Assembly: GCA_036674765.1 (NCBI GenBank)
Contig: JARVKI010000028.1
Location: 372,001-436,000 of the forward strand
Length of the DNA: 64,000 nucleotides
Reading direction: 5' to 3'
Origin: Seiridium cupressi
Taxonomy: Eukaryota > Ascomycota > Sordariomycetes > Amphisphaeriales > Sporocadaceae
Under the pieces are notes generated by a model. The model had not been told where the DNA came from, ran no database searches, and worked only from the letters and a program-made list of their open reading frames with translations. This document shows positions 23,730 to 35,400 of the stretch, piece after piece; position 1 is the stretch's first letter, and each line of letters begins with the position of its first letter. The translations under genes were made by a program, and so were the position numbers.

Positions 23730-24487
23730 CCCGCCAGCGCCTCGGGTCGAGTTGCGTCTCGGGCTTTTGGTATCAGTGCCAGTGCAGGTAGGTTTCCTCG
23801 ACCTCAGCGACGATTGCCAGTAAGCTTATGATTGGGGATGCTAGTGATGGGCTATTGACTAGGATGAATGTACGAGAATGAAAACAGGCGGCATCTATCG
23901 TTGGGAGACTTCGTCTTGAATGATCCCTCAAAGCAGCACAGCTGTTTACGTGGGGAGTAAAGGATGGGCGCATTCAGCCAACCTAGGCTATAGTAAAGAA
24001 TTAAGCGACGGTCGGCGAGCGTGCCCAAACCCCTCCATCCGTTTCGCGTGAGACTATGGTAGCGAGATCACACGTTGAATGTCCAATCAACATGAACATA
24101 TGAGTAGAACCGTGATCGGTTCCACGAATCCGGCAATTCTTGTTGTGCTTGCCAGATTGTCACTTATCCAGAGGACTTCCATATGCGCATATTGGTTCAA
24201 AATTAGGTTACAGGTCCCTCTAGTCAGCACCTTAATTTCTACGTGGATGGGCACGCTGGCGCCCTTTAGCCCTAGCAATGGGCCAATCTTGCAGAATTAA
24301 CGCGGAAGTAACGGCATGTGGCCGTGAAAGAGTGGTAGTGGGGGAGGCACGCATTGGATGAATTCTTGACAGCACAAAAAGATCTGCAACTCTGCAAGCA
24401 TGGATACTGTTCCTTGCAGCTGCTCAGCCCTACCACACTCTATGTTTAACTCCTTAAGCGCCCTTTGATACATTTCTTGTCTATCGA
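23730..24487. other. intergenic region, 0.76 kb
   Basis: The 5' side of the RING gene and the 3' side of the SET-domain gene. Short frames only; part may be 5' UTR or an unrecognised first exon of the RING gene. Confidence 0.45.
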
Positions 24488-26181
24488 TCATCGTGAAGTC
24501 TTCTTCCGCTTAGCTGAAGGCTCGGCCGCATTTGCCGATCCATTCAGCTCGCTCATCTTCTTCTCGGCAAACTCCATAGCCTCGTTCAACACGTTCTTCT
24601 CGCCGACGCGGACAATCGCGGCCAGCCTACGGCGGTGAGATGATCTGATAATGTCCTGGATGTTGTCTGGCCTGAGAGGATGAGTGAGGGACTTCTGCGA
24701 TGCAAGCGCCATATTAAGCCGCTCAACGGATTCAGTGACGACTTGGAAGTCTTGAGCTTCCGTTGTCGGATATTGCGCCCGACGGAGCTGGAGTGCGCGG
24801 TGGACAGCGGCGAGGGATATCTCGTCGCGTTTACGCTTGTCGGGTATTGACGCAGGGCTCGCCTTTCGTACGGCTCTGAGAAATGTCGCAATCTGTTCTT
24901 CGAGATCTGCCGGCAGCTGCTTGAAATACTTCTCACCTTGCGGCTCGCCCCTGGAATCCGGACCATCCATGTCTCTGTCCAAAACAAAAACGTCCTCAAT
25001 CTCCTCTTCGTCAAGATCATTAATCTAGACTCATTCAGTCGCCCGTTTCTATAGTAGTGGCACCCGGAATTACTAGCACTTACCGCCTTTCCCCAGACGT
25101 TCTCACTCAACCTCAGCTGCTCTTTCAACACGGATAGTATGATTTCCCATGGAAGCTCAACGACGTCATACCGCATGTGCTTTTCCGTGACATAGCCATA
25201 GCGCCTCAGGAGGTCGCCGTTCGAGAGTGGACCGTAGTAGTTATAAACTTCCTCACCGGCTGCTATAGGCCTCAATGAAGTTGCTGTCAGGCTTCCTTCT
25301 TCGTGATTGATGTGGGCCTGGAAAGTTTAGCTTCAAGTGCCGATCTGTTTCACATAGAAGTCTTACGTTGAACTCTGCATCGGCATTGAGGATATCCGCC
25401 ATTGGTACCATGCCCATCATCAATTTCCCATCCTTGTCTTCCATCCACTCGTCGTCTTCCTCCTCCGGATTTGGTTCCTCGTCATCGTTCTCGAGATCAA
25501 AAGCGTAGGCCATGATGGTACTGCCCATCCGATGCGCCAAGGCCATGAGTTGGTCCTCGGTCAATCTCTGAGCGCTGGCGGGATAGAAGACATCTGCATG
25601 TTCCTGAATGGTTGGGATCACTTTGGCACGGAACATGTTGTCTGCTTCATCCTTTCCAATTTTGGAAATGATGGCGCTGGCTTGAAGCTCTTCGAGTTCC
25701 TTGTCAGACCAAAACATGAGCGTGTCAAACTCGGTAGGGAGCACATCAATGTAGGGTTTCCACCTCGAATTGCCGTCTTGCAGAAATTCATATATCATAA
25801 CAAGGATAAGAGACGCCCAAGAATCTGGCGGCCCTGTGGTATCACCATCCTCGTCTGCCTCATTATCAGCGTCTTCGAGACCTGTCGTCGAAGCCTCAAA
25901 GATCTGAGGTATCCTCTTCGGCAAGTCCGATGTGATGGTGTTGATTATGGCATCCCTGGGAATGGTGAAGAGGACCGTGTCTTCGGGGATATCTGCCGTT
26001 GCAACTACGTCTGTGGTCAGTAGCACTCATCGTGCGATTTGACACTTGTCTTACCAATTCCTCTGCCACGGTTGCTTTCTCTCAAGTCTTGAATTTGGAT
26101 ATGTGGGTGGAAAGTTGCCCCTGGTAAAGACTGGAACCATTTGAGGAACGATTCCGTCCTCGACTCAAAAGTCTGCGCCAT
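24488..26181 (-). CDS. SET-domain protein lysine methyltransferase, RKM4/SETD6-like
   Basis: Exons 26055..26181, 25367..26010, 25084..25317 and 24488..25024 (introns 44, 49, 59 nt) give 513 aa, close to yeast Rkm4 (494 aa). The split SET domain begins with RGIDVVATADIPEDTVLFTIPR and ends with MVPMADILNADAEFN-AHINHEEGS, then PIAAGEEVYNYYG and LLRRYGYV. These are the AdoMet-binding and catalytic-Tyr blocks of the Rubisco-LSMT/SETD6/Rkm class. A helical substrate-binding domain follows (residues about 300-490), ending in the nuclear-type basic tail KRKKTSR. Yeast Rkm4 monomethylates ribosomal protein Rpl42; that substrate is inferred from the family. An acidic insert (ENDDEEPNPEEEDDE) sits inside the I-SET region. 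Confidence 0.9.
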
Positions 26182-26555
26182 GACGGGAAAATCTGTGGCA
26201 CTGAAACTTCGAAAGGCAGCAAATAATTGAGACTCCAGTGTGAGCAGATCTCACCGTCGCGACCCACCAGTGGTGAATAAGATTCGCGAGGTTTTCAGTG
26301 GATACATCAATGTACCCCCACCTGGCTGTCACCTGGGAGATTAACGATTGACGGCTGACGAGTCGAGTAAAGCGTTTGAAAAGTGGGTAGAAAGAAGGAA
26401 GGTAACATATGTACTCTGTAGGGTGTGTGCCGCAGATCGAGGCATTGAACAATCATCCTATACAAAATCGTGGGATTTATAGCTTGCTTGCATATATTCC
26501 CGTCGGGCCCCACTGCCTGGTTTCAAAAACTGTTTTCTATTGATGTAACCGCTCT
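26182..26555. other. intergenic region
   Basis: A 374-base gap between the 5' end of the SET gene and the 3' end of the glutathione-transferase gene. Nothing recognised. Confidence 0.5.
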
Positions 26556-27419
26556 TCACGGCAATTTTTCCCCCTTGCGAGTCGACTGTCCAACCTGCGA
26601 CTGTGTCTTGTCCTCAGCATATCTCTGGTATGCCTTGATGTAGTATTCCTCATCGCTCCACGTGTCCTTGACGCTCTGCCGCTCAGACACAGCGTTATAC
26701 CATTGCAGCCAACGATCCCAAATCGCAGAGTCCTCGCCGCCCTTATCAACTGGTATATTCAGGCCACCTGGTTTATAGTGATCGAGCAGGAACAGCCTCT
26801 TCGCCCAAGGCGCCAGCATCACGTCAACCATACTGAACCTGTCACCCAAGAACCACGGACCACTATCGGCCATCTCGCTGACGAGTGTCTTGATGTGGGC
26901 TAGGAAATCGGAGCGTGCCAGCTCGATGGAGTATTCTTTCTCTGGTGTGTGCTGGATAAATTTGTAGAACCCAGGGACGATCTTGTTACTGATATGATCG
27001 ATCCACAGTCTGCACCGTGCTCTCTGATATGTGCTCTCTGGGTACAAGTCCGGGCCGTGCTTGCTCTCATCCGCAAACTCCTCGTTCAAATATTCACAGA
27101 TGATGCTGCTTTCGTATATCGGCTTTTGCACTTTGCCTTGTCCGTCTACCGGCACTGCAAGTGTTGGCACCAGCCCGCGTGGGTTCAGGTCGAGAAACTC
27201 TTTTGCCTTCTTATAAGGGTTGATTTCCACATATTCGTATGGCACCTTCTTCTCCTCAAGGACGATCCAACTGCGTTGCACAAAAGGGCAAAACCAACCT
27301 GCGTACAGCTTCAGTGGGTGCTCGTTCGCATGGGCCGCGACAGTCTTAGCCGCGACCCCGCTGGCGTGGGCATGCAGACCGGTGTCTACTTCGGCCATCT
27401 TTCTGAGGGTTCTGAGCAT
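26556..27419 (-). CDS. omega-type glutathione S-transferase
   Basis: A single exon gives 287 aa from the ATG at 27419; an in-frame ATG at 27398 (MAEVDTG) would give 280 aa and is an equally good start. The thioredoxin-like N-domain has KLYAGWFCPFVQRSWIVLEE, with C44 in the position of the catalytic cysteine of omega GSTs. It is followed by YVEINPYKKAKEFLDLNPRGLVPTL with the cis-Pro, and by YESSIICEYLNEEF with the Glu-Ser that binds the gamma-glutamyl group. The helical C-domain has GPWFLGDRFSMVDVMLAPW. Family members act as thiol transferases or dehydroascorbate reductases in stress defence. It is probably cytosolic. Confidence 0.92.
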   Translation of the reverse strand: MLRTLRKMAEVDTGLHAHASGVAAKTVAAHANEHPLKLYAGWFCPFVQRSWIVLEEKKVPYEYVEINPYKKAKEFLDLNPRGLVPTLAVPVDGQGKVQKPIYESSIICEYLNEEFADESKHGPDLYPESTYQRARCRLWIDHISNKIVPGFYKFIQHTPEKEYSIELARSDFLAHIKTLVSEMADSGPWFLGDRFSMVDVMLAPWAKRLFLLDHYKPGGLNIPVDKGGEDSAIWDRWLQWYNAVSERQSVKDTWSDEEYYIKAYQRYAEDKTQSQVGQSTRKGEKLP

Positions 27420-27722
27420 CAATTTCGACTTTGGTGAGACCAAGCAGTGGCTAATTGGGTTTTGGCGACCATATTTGCTGATTGGATTTCAAGTGCCACA
27501 TGGTTGTGTGATGATGACATCACTGTAGTGGCATGTCATCGGATACCACCGACGCTGCACTTGCAAGGTAACACCCACTTTGAGAGCACATTACTTGCTA
27601 GACCCCGCCTCGGTACACGGTCTGGGCATCCTTGATATTCACTCAGCGCATCTGTATATTGGGTATCAAATATTCATGATCAGTATTTTACAAAATTTCA
27701 CGTATCAGAGCTTGTGCGAGCG
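27420..27722. other. intergenic region
   Basis: About 0.3 kb between the 5' end of the GST gene and the 3' end of the CFEM receptor gene. Nothing recognised. Confidence 0.5.
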
Positions 27723-29866
27723 CTATTGACCTGCTCGCCTGTTGGTAAACTTTGAACTCAACCTCTCCGTGGCCGTATGGGTCCAGGTGTCGCGAGTCGA
27801 CCATGTGTCGCGAGATCTGTTTGACTCTAAATCGTGCGAAGCCATCTTATTCAGGTAGAGACTCATGCTTTTTTCCAGTATGTTAGGGTCTGTCGGCGAA
27901 TCAGGTTGGTGACTCCACCGATTGTGAATCGGTTCAGGAGGGACAACTCCCGAGTCCTGAAACCTCGACGTAGGTGCCCTGAGTGGTGATTCCGGTAGCA
28001 TATTCCATTGATCGCTAAACCTTAACGATGTCATTGCAGACATTGCGAAGGACGAAGTCTTTGTGTGGTTACTAAATCGGGTCGCATCGCTCTCAAAGAC
28101 CGCCAGACTGCCCGCCCGGCTGTGCTTCGATTTCCGGTCCGTTTCCGTATTGGAGTCGGGTGGAGGCAGTTCGCTTCCAGACTTTCCGGTCCGCGGTTTG
28201 CTCCACTATAACACTTAAAGTTAGCAATTCCTTCTTCATGTGTTAGAGAGACATCAAGAGATGGAAACTCAGGGCTCAAGGGTAAAGATGCTGGATCAGG
28301 AAGCGGGAACTCCTGCAACAGGCTTCAAAGGGCATGTTATAACTCTTCGAATTGCTTACAATAACAGTGATATTTGGGACGATTTTGTTGACCCATGGTC
28401 TCAACGGAGGTAAACTTCCCAGGAAGACTGCAGTGAGAAGTTCTATCAAGGACCAGATGATCACATCGACGTTATCCCCTTTATAGGTCAGTCTGTTTCG
28501 ATAAAAGCAGACCGGTATCAACTTAAAAGTCGAGTCAAATGTGTTCGCAAACATGACTAAATACTTTAGTTGTATCATGCTCGTTATCGTCGCGCTGTCG
28601 CTCCCTGTTAGCTTGTGATATGCTAGCATTTCTCGATCATATACTTACAAGGAAGCAATGCCAAAGATGGCGAATAACACGACCCGCTGGCGCATCATAA
28701 CTTGCAGTTTACGCAGTTCTGCAACGGGCAGGATGATCAGAATGATATCCTCGACTATGCTGATTCCCGCGCCCACGAATCCCACGATGGTAACGTCCAC
28801 GCATTGGCCGGTGACGTTCTTGTCCCAAATCGAGTATATTGGCCAACATTGAAAAATGCTGACCATGATAAAGATCGTACCGTGGCCAAGCATAAATGTA
28901 ATGAATATTTTGAGTGTTAATCGAATCCAGCGGGCAGGGAAGCTGCGAATAAAAAGGCATGCGATCGAGACCTTGGCAGAAATCTGGATCATGATGTACA
29001 GCAACTGGGCGACGTAGAATAACTGCAAGAGAGCCTGTTAGACCGAAGAGCTTGATTGGTTTCACCTTAAACCTTACCTGCAGAAGCACAGCACCATCGC
29101 CCACTCCTACATTCCAGTAATGCATTCCGAATCCCATTCGAGAACTTATTCAGACGGTCAGCCATTGGAGTTTCCCGCAGCGAGTTTAGTTATTAACTTA
29201 CTTATATATTCTATTACAGCCAGTCCCGTCAGTAAGACCTACGAGGGAAATCAATATAGATTGTTCTGCGTCATGCAATAGAGTGCTTGGTACCAACCAT
29301 TCCTAGAAGTGCAGTCCAGTCATCGAGCCAAAGTCTCTTCGTCGTCTGCAGTCTCGCCGCACACCGGGCTAGTACTATGGGAACCGACAATGCCAACGTC
29401 ACTATAGCCGCTATCTGGACTTCTCGCGTCCTCGACTCTCTTGGGTAAGTTACGCAGAGGGAGTCCTCGGCAGTACTTGCAACTTCGGCCAACGTCAGGA
29501 ACATGGGGAACACACAAAGGCCTTTCATTTGACTCACGAACTTGGTCGCTAAAGTCGCACGACCTTTGAGTGCAGGTCGATATGTCCGACAACAAGGTCG
29601 CATTTTGGCATACACAGTCGCTCATTAATGTGATATTGGTCATTGGGCATCCTGCTGCTACTAAATTGTCGACGACACATGGAAGCTGATACTGACTGTT
29701 AACGATGCTTCTTCACAAGAACTTGACTAATGGGGATTTTTGAACGTACGGCGCATTTCGGAATGGAGGCGATGAGATCGGATACGCTTGTTGCTTTCGC
29801 CGCCTGCAGAAAACCTATACACCAAAAGATCGCCACGAGGGACGTCAAGTTCCGCAGAGGGTACAT
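27723..29866 (-). CDS. CFEM-domain seven-transmembrane receptor (Pth11-like)
   Basis: I reconstruct nine exons: 29750..29866, 29538..29685, 29294..29482, 29202..29238, 29078..29144, 28649..29022, 28360..28594, 28253..28312, 27723..28205; all junctions keep frame, giving 569 aa. A signal peptide (MYPLRNLTSLVAIFWCIGFL) precedes a CFEM domain (residues about 28-95: IPKCALPCVVDNLVAAGC, then MSDCVCQNATLL and STCTQRSCDF). Seven hydrophobic segments follow, starting at REVQIAAIVTLALSVPIVLA and including LFYVAQLLYIMIQISAKVSI and IIWSLIELLTAVFLGSLPPL. The last 180 residues are a Ser/Pro-rich cytosolic tail. This is the architecture of Pth11-type fungal receptors, linked in plant pathogens to surface sensing. 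The weakest junction is the GTCTCT donor of the 28206..28252 intron. Confidence 0.85.
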
Positions 29867-31689
29867 AGTGGAAAGAAGCTTTGAGATTCAGAAAAACGAA
29901 GACTTGAAATCGTTGAAGGAGAAATTCAGGGTATAGAACGAATGAGCAGCAGCAACACGGGTTCCCGACTGAGTGAATGGCCGCCAGGACAGCATTCAAT
30001 AACCCCCACTCCCCCTTCCATCGTCGCAACGACGGTGCAATCGAGAAATTCGTCCGTTCAATGCGACGGTGCATTGCGACTCTTTGACATTCATGGCTCT
30101 AGCCGTGCAGGTGGTCATTGGCTAGTGCACACCTCAGGTCAGTGCACCTTCCGAGGGTAATGGCATTGAGGTCGATCATAAACGGCCGTGCGCCTAATGG
30201 GATGGGGTGTGCGGTCCCCTCATATCAATGTAGACTCTTCCGGCGAGAAGGCCTGTGGATAACAATCAAGTACGCAGTGACTGAACTTCCTAATAGAGAT
30301 CTGAAAGTATTCGGCCTCTCAGCTGCAATCGAGTTCACGGTCGCTCCCTCTTGGTTAATGGTGATTAAGCCAGCTGACAAGCTCCACTAGTCTGCTCCTC
30401 AATTGCGGCAACACATCAGCAATTGAAAAGCAGTAATCGAATATGGAGATATGTTCATTGGCATGTTATCGCTCAGGCATGCTTTATCGTGACCAGCAAA
30501 AAATAAAGGGTCTTGATTTCTCCTTGATTCTCATCTCGCATGGTCCGCAGTCGAGCCAGGACGTGGCTAGCACTAGCTTCAAAATTGGACCCAGCTTTAT
30601 CAGCTAAGCTGTAGGTTCGTGCGTTTCAGGGTGATAAAGCCTCTTGCCAGCATTCATAGGATACTAAAGATATGCGCGAGAGTGCCCAACTGAATATATA
30701 TACTACTCGATAAGAGATCGCCGTCAAGGTTATTCTTATCATGCTAAGACCAGTGAGTCTTCATCATCGGAATCCACAAAGAGCCAACGGGCAGGGTATG
30801 CTACGAGTGAGTTCTCAGGTGAATAAATATTCAACAAAATTGTCGTAAATCCAGCCAGCATAACAGTGCAAAAGGCGACTGACAGACCAAAGGAATTTAG
30901 CTGGAAGTCGGCCACTCATTGATGGGCACACTGGTCTAAGTGCCGACTGGAAATAAAACTCAGGTTGACGTTCGGTCCAAGCGTACATATTTTAGCTCAA
31001 GTCGATCTAGCCATATTCGTTGAAACCCCTGCTACTACCGTTCAGTGCCGGTTTCACTAGGTTAGGGTCACGCTCCAATGCCTCTTTCGGGTGTTTGATG
31101 CTTGTAATGGTTGCGCGCCCGCTACTTCGCAGCAATTGTGGACGAGTCACGAACAGTCGCATTCTATACATGGCTGATCATGCGAGATTTCGACATTTGG
31201 TCAAATTCATCTGCACTGCTACGTTTACTATCAGTGGTTTGTTTTCGATTTCCCCTCATTCGACCAATAATCAGTTACTGCGACATATGAGAGTCAAGTA
31301 ATATATTTGGAAATTGGTGTTGCCCTACTCGACTAAAACGTATTAACTAACATATCGTTCGGTTCACCATGATAGGCAGAAGACTGCGCCAAACCCCGCT
31401 CGAAAGCAGTAATTTGGCAACAGTATTTCAGTCAGTCACATAAACTGTCAAGACCAAGATGGACCAATCGTTAATAGTGACCACATTGATTCTAGTTTTC
31501 TTGACTACTAACATTCGTCTTTATGGCTACCTATACTATCTCTCAGTACACAATTGTTAATAGCGCTGGCTTAAGTTGTAAAATACCTCTGCCTTCTGGC
31601 AAGATCTTAACTGGATCTGGGCATGAGCAGCACATCGCCAAGGTTGTCAAACGGTAAGAGGTTGGACAAGACGAAGAGACCGAGATCAG
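29867..31689. other. gene-poor intergenic region, 1.8 kb
   Basis: The promoter side of the CFEM receptor, then AT-rich sequence with no frame longer than about 90 codons and no family resemblance. Around 31440-31560 there are intron-like fragments (CTACTAAC then CTCTCAG) that may belong to the decayed GNAT gene just downstream. Confidence 0.45.
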
Positions 31690-32151
31690 GCGTGTTGCTG
31701 CTAGTATTGTTTGGGATCCGGATCAAGAATCAGATGCACTATCAGAACCTGTTCTCAAGATCGAAGACGCGATTTTAAAAAGCAAATCTCGCGTGTAGAA
31801 ATCTGGGACCCAGATATCGAAGCCATCTCATTCTAACAACGTACAGGCCTAGATTACCTAGCCGTTTATCGGCGGAACCAGAGCAAGGGGATTACTACCA
31901 AGTTAGTAGAAAGTAGTGTAGAACAAGTAAAGAAGCCGGGTTTGGATATCTACGTACTTTCCTTCCAGGCCGGTAAAGGAGTATATAAGCGTCTTGGGTT
32001 CCGTATCGAAAGGGAACTCGTTCAAGATGACTATATATACGGGGGTCGAGGCGATTATGCCGTGTATTTTACGATTTATGAGCCAAGGGCGCAAAGCTTG
32101 AAAGATATGCAGGGCTCAATAATAATGCGTGGAGTGACTTGTTCGAAATAG
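31690..32151 (+). pseudogene. GNAT acetyltransferase relic
   Basis: The frame after about 31837 reads LDYLAVYRRNQSKGITTKLV, then YVLSFQAGKGVYKRLGFRIE, then DYIYGGRGDYAVYFTIYEP. This matches the second half of a GNAT fold: the LAV-x2-x3-Q-x2-GI acetyl-CoA loop, then VYKRLGF. Upstream, a separate frame (31692-31797) reads IVWDPDQESDALSEPVLK and stops, and a TAA sits directly before the QRTGLDYLAV segment. No ATG-initiated frame covers the family. I read it as a decayed gene; one or two unrecognised introns are the alternative. Confidence 0.5.
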
Positions 32152-32380
32152 TGGTTATAAAGCAGAGATTTCCGCCTATAGAGTGATATTATACAGGTCC
32201 CTGATTGGATAAATGGTTGGGTTTTGGAAGAGAATCGGTTTTCCTAACTCGCTTAGGTCGTAGTGAAGCCGATCATTTACTGGCGACCTTGTGCTCCACG
32301 AAATAGCAGGTCCCTTTTGGCCATTTTAGAAAGAAAACAGGTTCTGTAACACCGATAAGGTGTATTGCCAATGCCTCATC

Positions 32381-33466
32381 TTAGATTTCAACCCTGGTAT
32401 CTCTGGCGTGGCCACTGTTGGCACTTTCAGGGTCCTTTTCTAGGAGCCCAGCGCTCTCGGACATGCTCTCTTCCCGAGCTGAAAGAGCCAAGTAAACGGC
32501 ATCTACAATCAGCTGCACCACAAAAGTGAATCCAACGATCCAAAATGTGATAACGCCATTCCACGCCATAGGTCCGGACATCTCGGTGTGCACACCCGTG
32601 GCGAATGCGAAGAGGATCGGCATGATAATGTTGAAAGGGATTAACCACTTGGGGAACAGAGGCTTGGAGCGTCCGTCTAGTATGATGGCGTAGACGAATG
32701 CAAAGTTCTGCACCATGAATGTTGGCCAGGGCATTCTATGACGTCGAAAGTTAATGAGAGATTCACACCAGGTTGGCCGACCGTTCTCGGTATCAAAGTG
32801 AACAGTATGGAGCTTACAGGGCAACAATCCAGAAGAATTCATTCAACATCTGAGTAATCTCCGCCGGTCTGTCGGGGCGAAATGAAGCGATACACAACAC
32901 TACGCCGGGTAGCATGAACGTCCAGATTCCAGCTGCGGCGGATGACAACTGCAATTGATGTATCATATAGGGAACATTGGGTATACGACGGATCTGGTTC
33001 GAGATAGCAGCAGAGAAGGGCAGGTAAAAGCCTCCGGAGATCATGAGGATTGCACCGCCCGCACGAATGCGAGTGATATGGTCCACATAAACTGTTGATA
33101 AGTCAATAAACCTGGATCTTACAGACTGCGTGGGATATGATATTGTTCCACGGACGAAAATAAACGTATTATCAAACTGTGAGTTACTCTAAAGGGCTGT
33201 CAGTAAGGTTCGAAAGATGAGTAAAGTATTATGGAAAAGAAAGTCGCCAAGATCACAGGGCCCTACTTACTACATTGGGAAACTGTCTCGGCATCCCATG
33301 ATGGATGAGGAGGGGGAATGAATCCGGCGATAGCAAAAGCCAGTATGAACATTATACCAGCAGCTGCACCGCAAGCTGCGCAATAGTACTGGACAGCGGT
33401 GTAGCTTAGTAACCAAGAGCGAGACATGCTCGCCGTGAGGCGGTTAAGATACCCATTGATACTCAT
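32381..33466 (-). CDS. fungal integral membrane protein, function unknown
   Basis: Exons 33271..33466, 32818..33091 and 32381..32735 (introns 179 and 82 nt) give 274 aa. About six hydrophobic segments are visible, including CAACGAAAGIMFILAFAIAG, GGAILMISGGFYLPFSAAIS, AGIWTFMLPGVVLCIASF, ITQMLNEFFWIVALMPWPTF, LIPFNIIMPILFAFATGV and GVITFWIVGFTFVVQLIV. The motifs GFIPPPHPSW, ITRIRAG, RPDRPAEITQMLNEFFW and PMAWNGVITFW recur in a Pezizomycotina-only membrane family often found near secondary-metabolism genes; no function is established. The 179-nt first intron is longer than its neighbours and is the least certain part. The neighbouring P450 and regulator relics suggest a former cluster. Confidence 0.78.
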
Positions 33467-34580
33467 GGTGCCTATAATAACCTTGATATGTAGGGGAGAA
33501 TAAGGCGAAGCTCAGAGATAGAAAGATAGGCAATGTGGGTAAGGTAAGGTACAATAGAGGATAAAAGAGGATGAAGAGAAAGTAAAGGGAAAGGAAAGGT
33601 TTACATAGATTATAAGTATATATACATATATCCAAACCCATACGTAGCGCAAACTTTGTGTACGCTGCGGCAATTGAATGCCTCGTCATACTTGTTCTAA
33701 TATGCCATATCGTGTTATTAATGCGATACTAATATGAGGTCAAACATCTTCGTTACAAGTTTTGGTCTCTTTCTCGGCGCCGAGATTCTGGATCGAGGCA
33801 AAATGTGGAGAAACAGTGGTCCCTGGGAGTAGGCGGTGGGAAGCCGACCAAGGCCAGAGCTGGTGACTTCGGCTAGCAATGCGACGTGAATTTCCTTGTG
33901 CACCGAGCTGATTCAGGGACACGTTGATTTCAATGGCAACCGAAAACTCGATATATACGCCATGCCCCAACACGGAAGTCGGCGGGTATTTGCACCAGTT
34001 CACCTCAACTCGGTGGGTGGAGCCGGTCTTGCGAGACCTGTAGATTGCGTACTGAGCGAGATGTTTCGTCTAATGCCCAAGGTTAGAGAGTCGTAGTAAA
34101 GAACTAATATGATCATGAGCTTGAAACTACGTGCTATCGACCTACCAGCAGAGAGTCATATCGATGCTCCATGCCTAATGCTCGATGTAGAAGCTCATTA
34201 TGCTGCATCTAGATCATTAGTACTTGATCTCAAGACAAGCGGAAGTATGAATTGCATAGTAGTGCATCTACCCCAAACCGTGATTTAAGAAATACTCATT
34301 GCTAGGTATTTCGGATATTTCAACGAGAGGGTGGTTATCTCCGCATAGTGAATGCGCACGTATCTAGTGTGGTTATATTATTCACGGGCACTCAATGCAA
34401 CCTTCATAGTCACTGATGATTAATCTTCAGCGATTAGTCTGAGGAGCTCGTTGCTTGTAAAAGAAAGCCTGAGACGGACTAAGAAGCATGGGGAATGGCC
34501 ATAGTTCTGATTGAAATAAATAAGGACTGTATCTAGCCGGCTCTGAATGAATGAATCTATAGTTCCTCTAACTCCCGTCG
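33467..34580. other. gene-poor intergenic region, 1.1 kb
   Basis: A purine-rich stretch upstream of the membrane-protein gene (33490-33600) is probably promoter or 5' UTR. Beyond that only short frames are seen. Confidence 0.45.
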
Positions 34581-35400
34581 TCAGATCTTGATCGGCATTT
34601 CTCCTTGAATAATGTTGAAAGCTTCAAATCTCGGTAGTTGGAAGTCTGGACTTGGCGGAACAAACTCGTAACGATAAACCAGCGACGCCAAAATGATGAT
34701 TTGTTCCAAATATGAGATATTGCGCCCGATGCAGCCTCGCTCACCGGTGGAGAATGGGATAAAGGCAGGCTCTCCGCTTCCGACCCTCCACGTCTAGCCA
34801 TCATCTCGGGTTAAATTCCTCCGGGTCAGGGAAGATCTGGGGATTCGATGCGCGGTATATATAGTCATGCTAACACTTGTGTCACCGGGAGTCCACTCGT
34901 CCATTATATGTGCACCCTCCTGTGGCGTTCGTCGAGGTAGGCCAGCAGATGTTGCTGGGAAGATTCAGAGTGCCTCATCAATGCATGTGCGGAGGTATGG
35001 AAGGTCTTTGACTTTATCGTACAGTGCAATGACATCATCCTCGTCTAGAACTGAGTCCACCTCGTTCCTAAGCTCTTGCATATCCTTGGGTGCTTTATGA
35101 GCAGTTCGAGGACGTGCGTCAGGGCAATGCCAGGGGTATCGGAGCCGGCGTTGATGATAGCGCCAATCTATGAGACGATTTCACCCCATTCAAGGTTGTT
35201 AGGTGTGCCTGTCTTATCTTTCATGAGGCATGAGAAAAGAATGTGGAGCTATGAGATGCTAGGACTATACGTCCCAACTCGATATGCTGAATCCCGAGGG
35301 CTTGACACGAATCTGTGAATCATATCTGAGGAAAGCATTGACCTCCATCGGGATCACGTTGCTGATAATAGATAGGATCAAATACAGCATATCGTGTATG
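34581..35400 (-). pseudogene. cytochrome P450 relic (C-terminal half)
   Basis: The minus strand carries successive P450 landmarks in shifting frames. They are the I-helix (IGAIINAGSDTPGIALTHVL), the K-helix region (KDLPYLRTCIDEAL, then a TGA where the ExxR arginine belongs, then IFPATSAG), and the PERF region (NPQIFPDPEEFNP). The haem loop is FIPFSTGERGCIGRNISYLE with the thiolate cysteine still present. Stops occur at the ExxR arginine, just before the I-helix and between PERF and the haem loop; the last gap also needs a frame change. The N-terminal half is missing. The CGA-to-TGA change at the ExxR site fits RIP-type C-to-T decay. Confidence 0.88.

Noticed and set aside
29286..29293. GTTGGT donor for the third CFEM-receptor intron
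   Set aside because: It breaks the frame with the next two exons; the GTACCA donor four bases downstream gives a continuous frame into GMHYWNVG.
33092..33270. Extra exon inside the 179-nt intron of the membrane protein
   Set aside because: The candidate acceptor (ACTCACAG) leads straight into an in-frame TGA.
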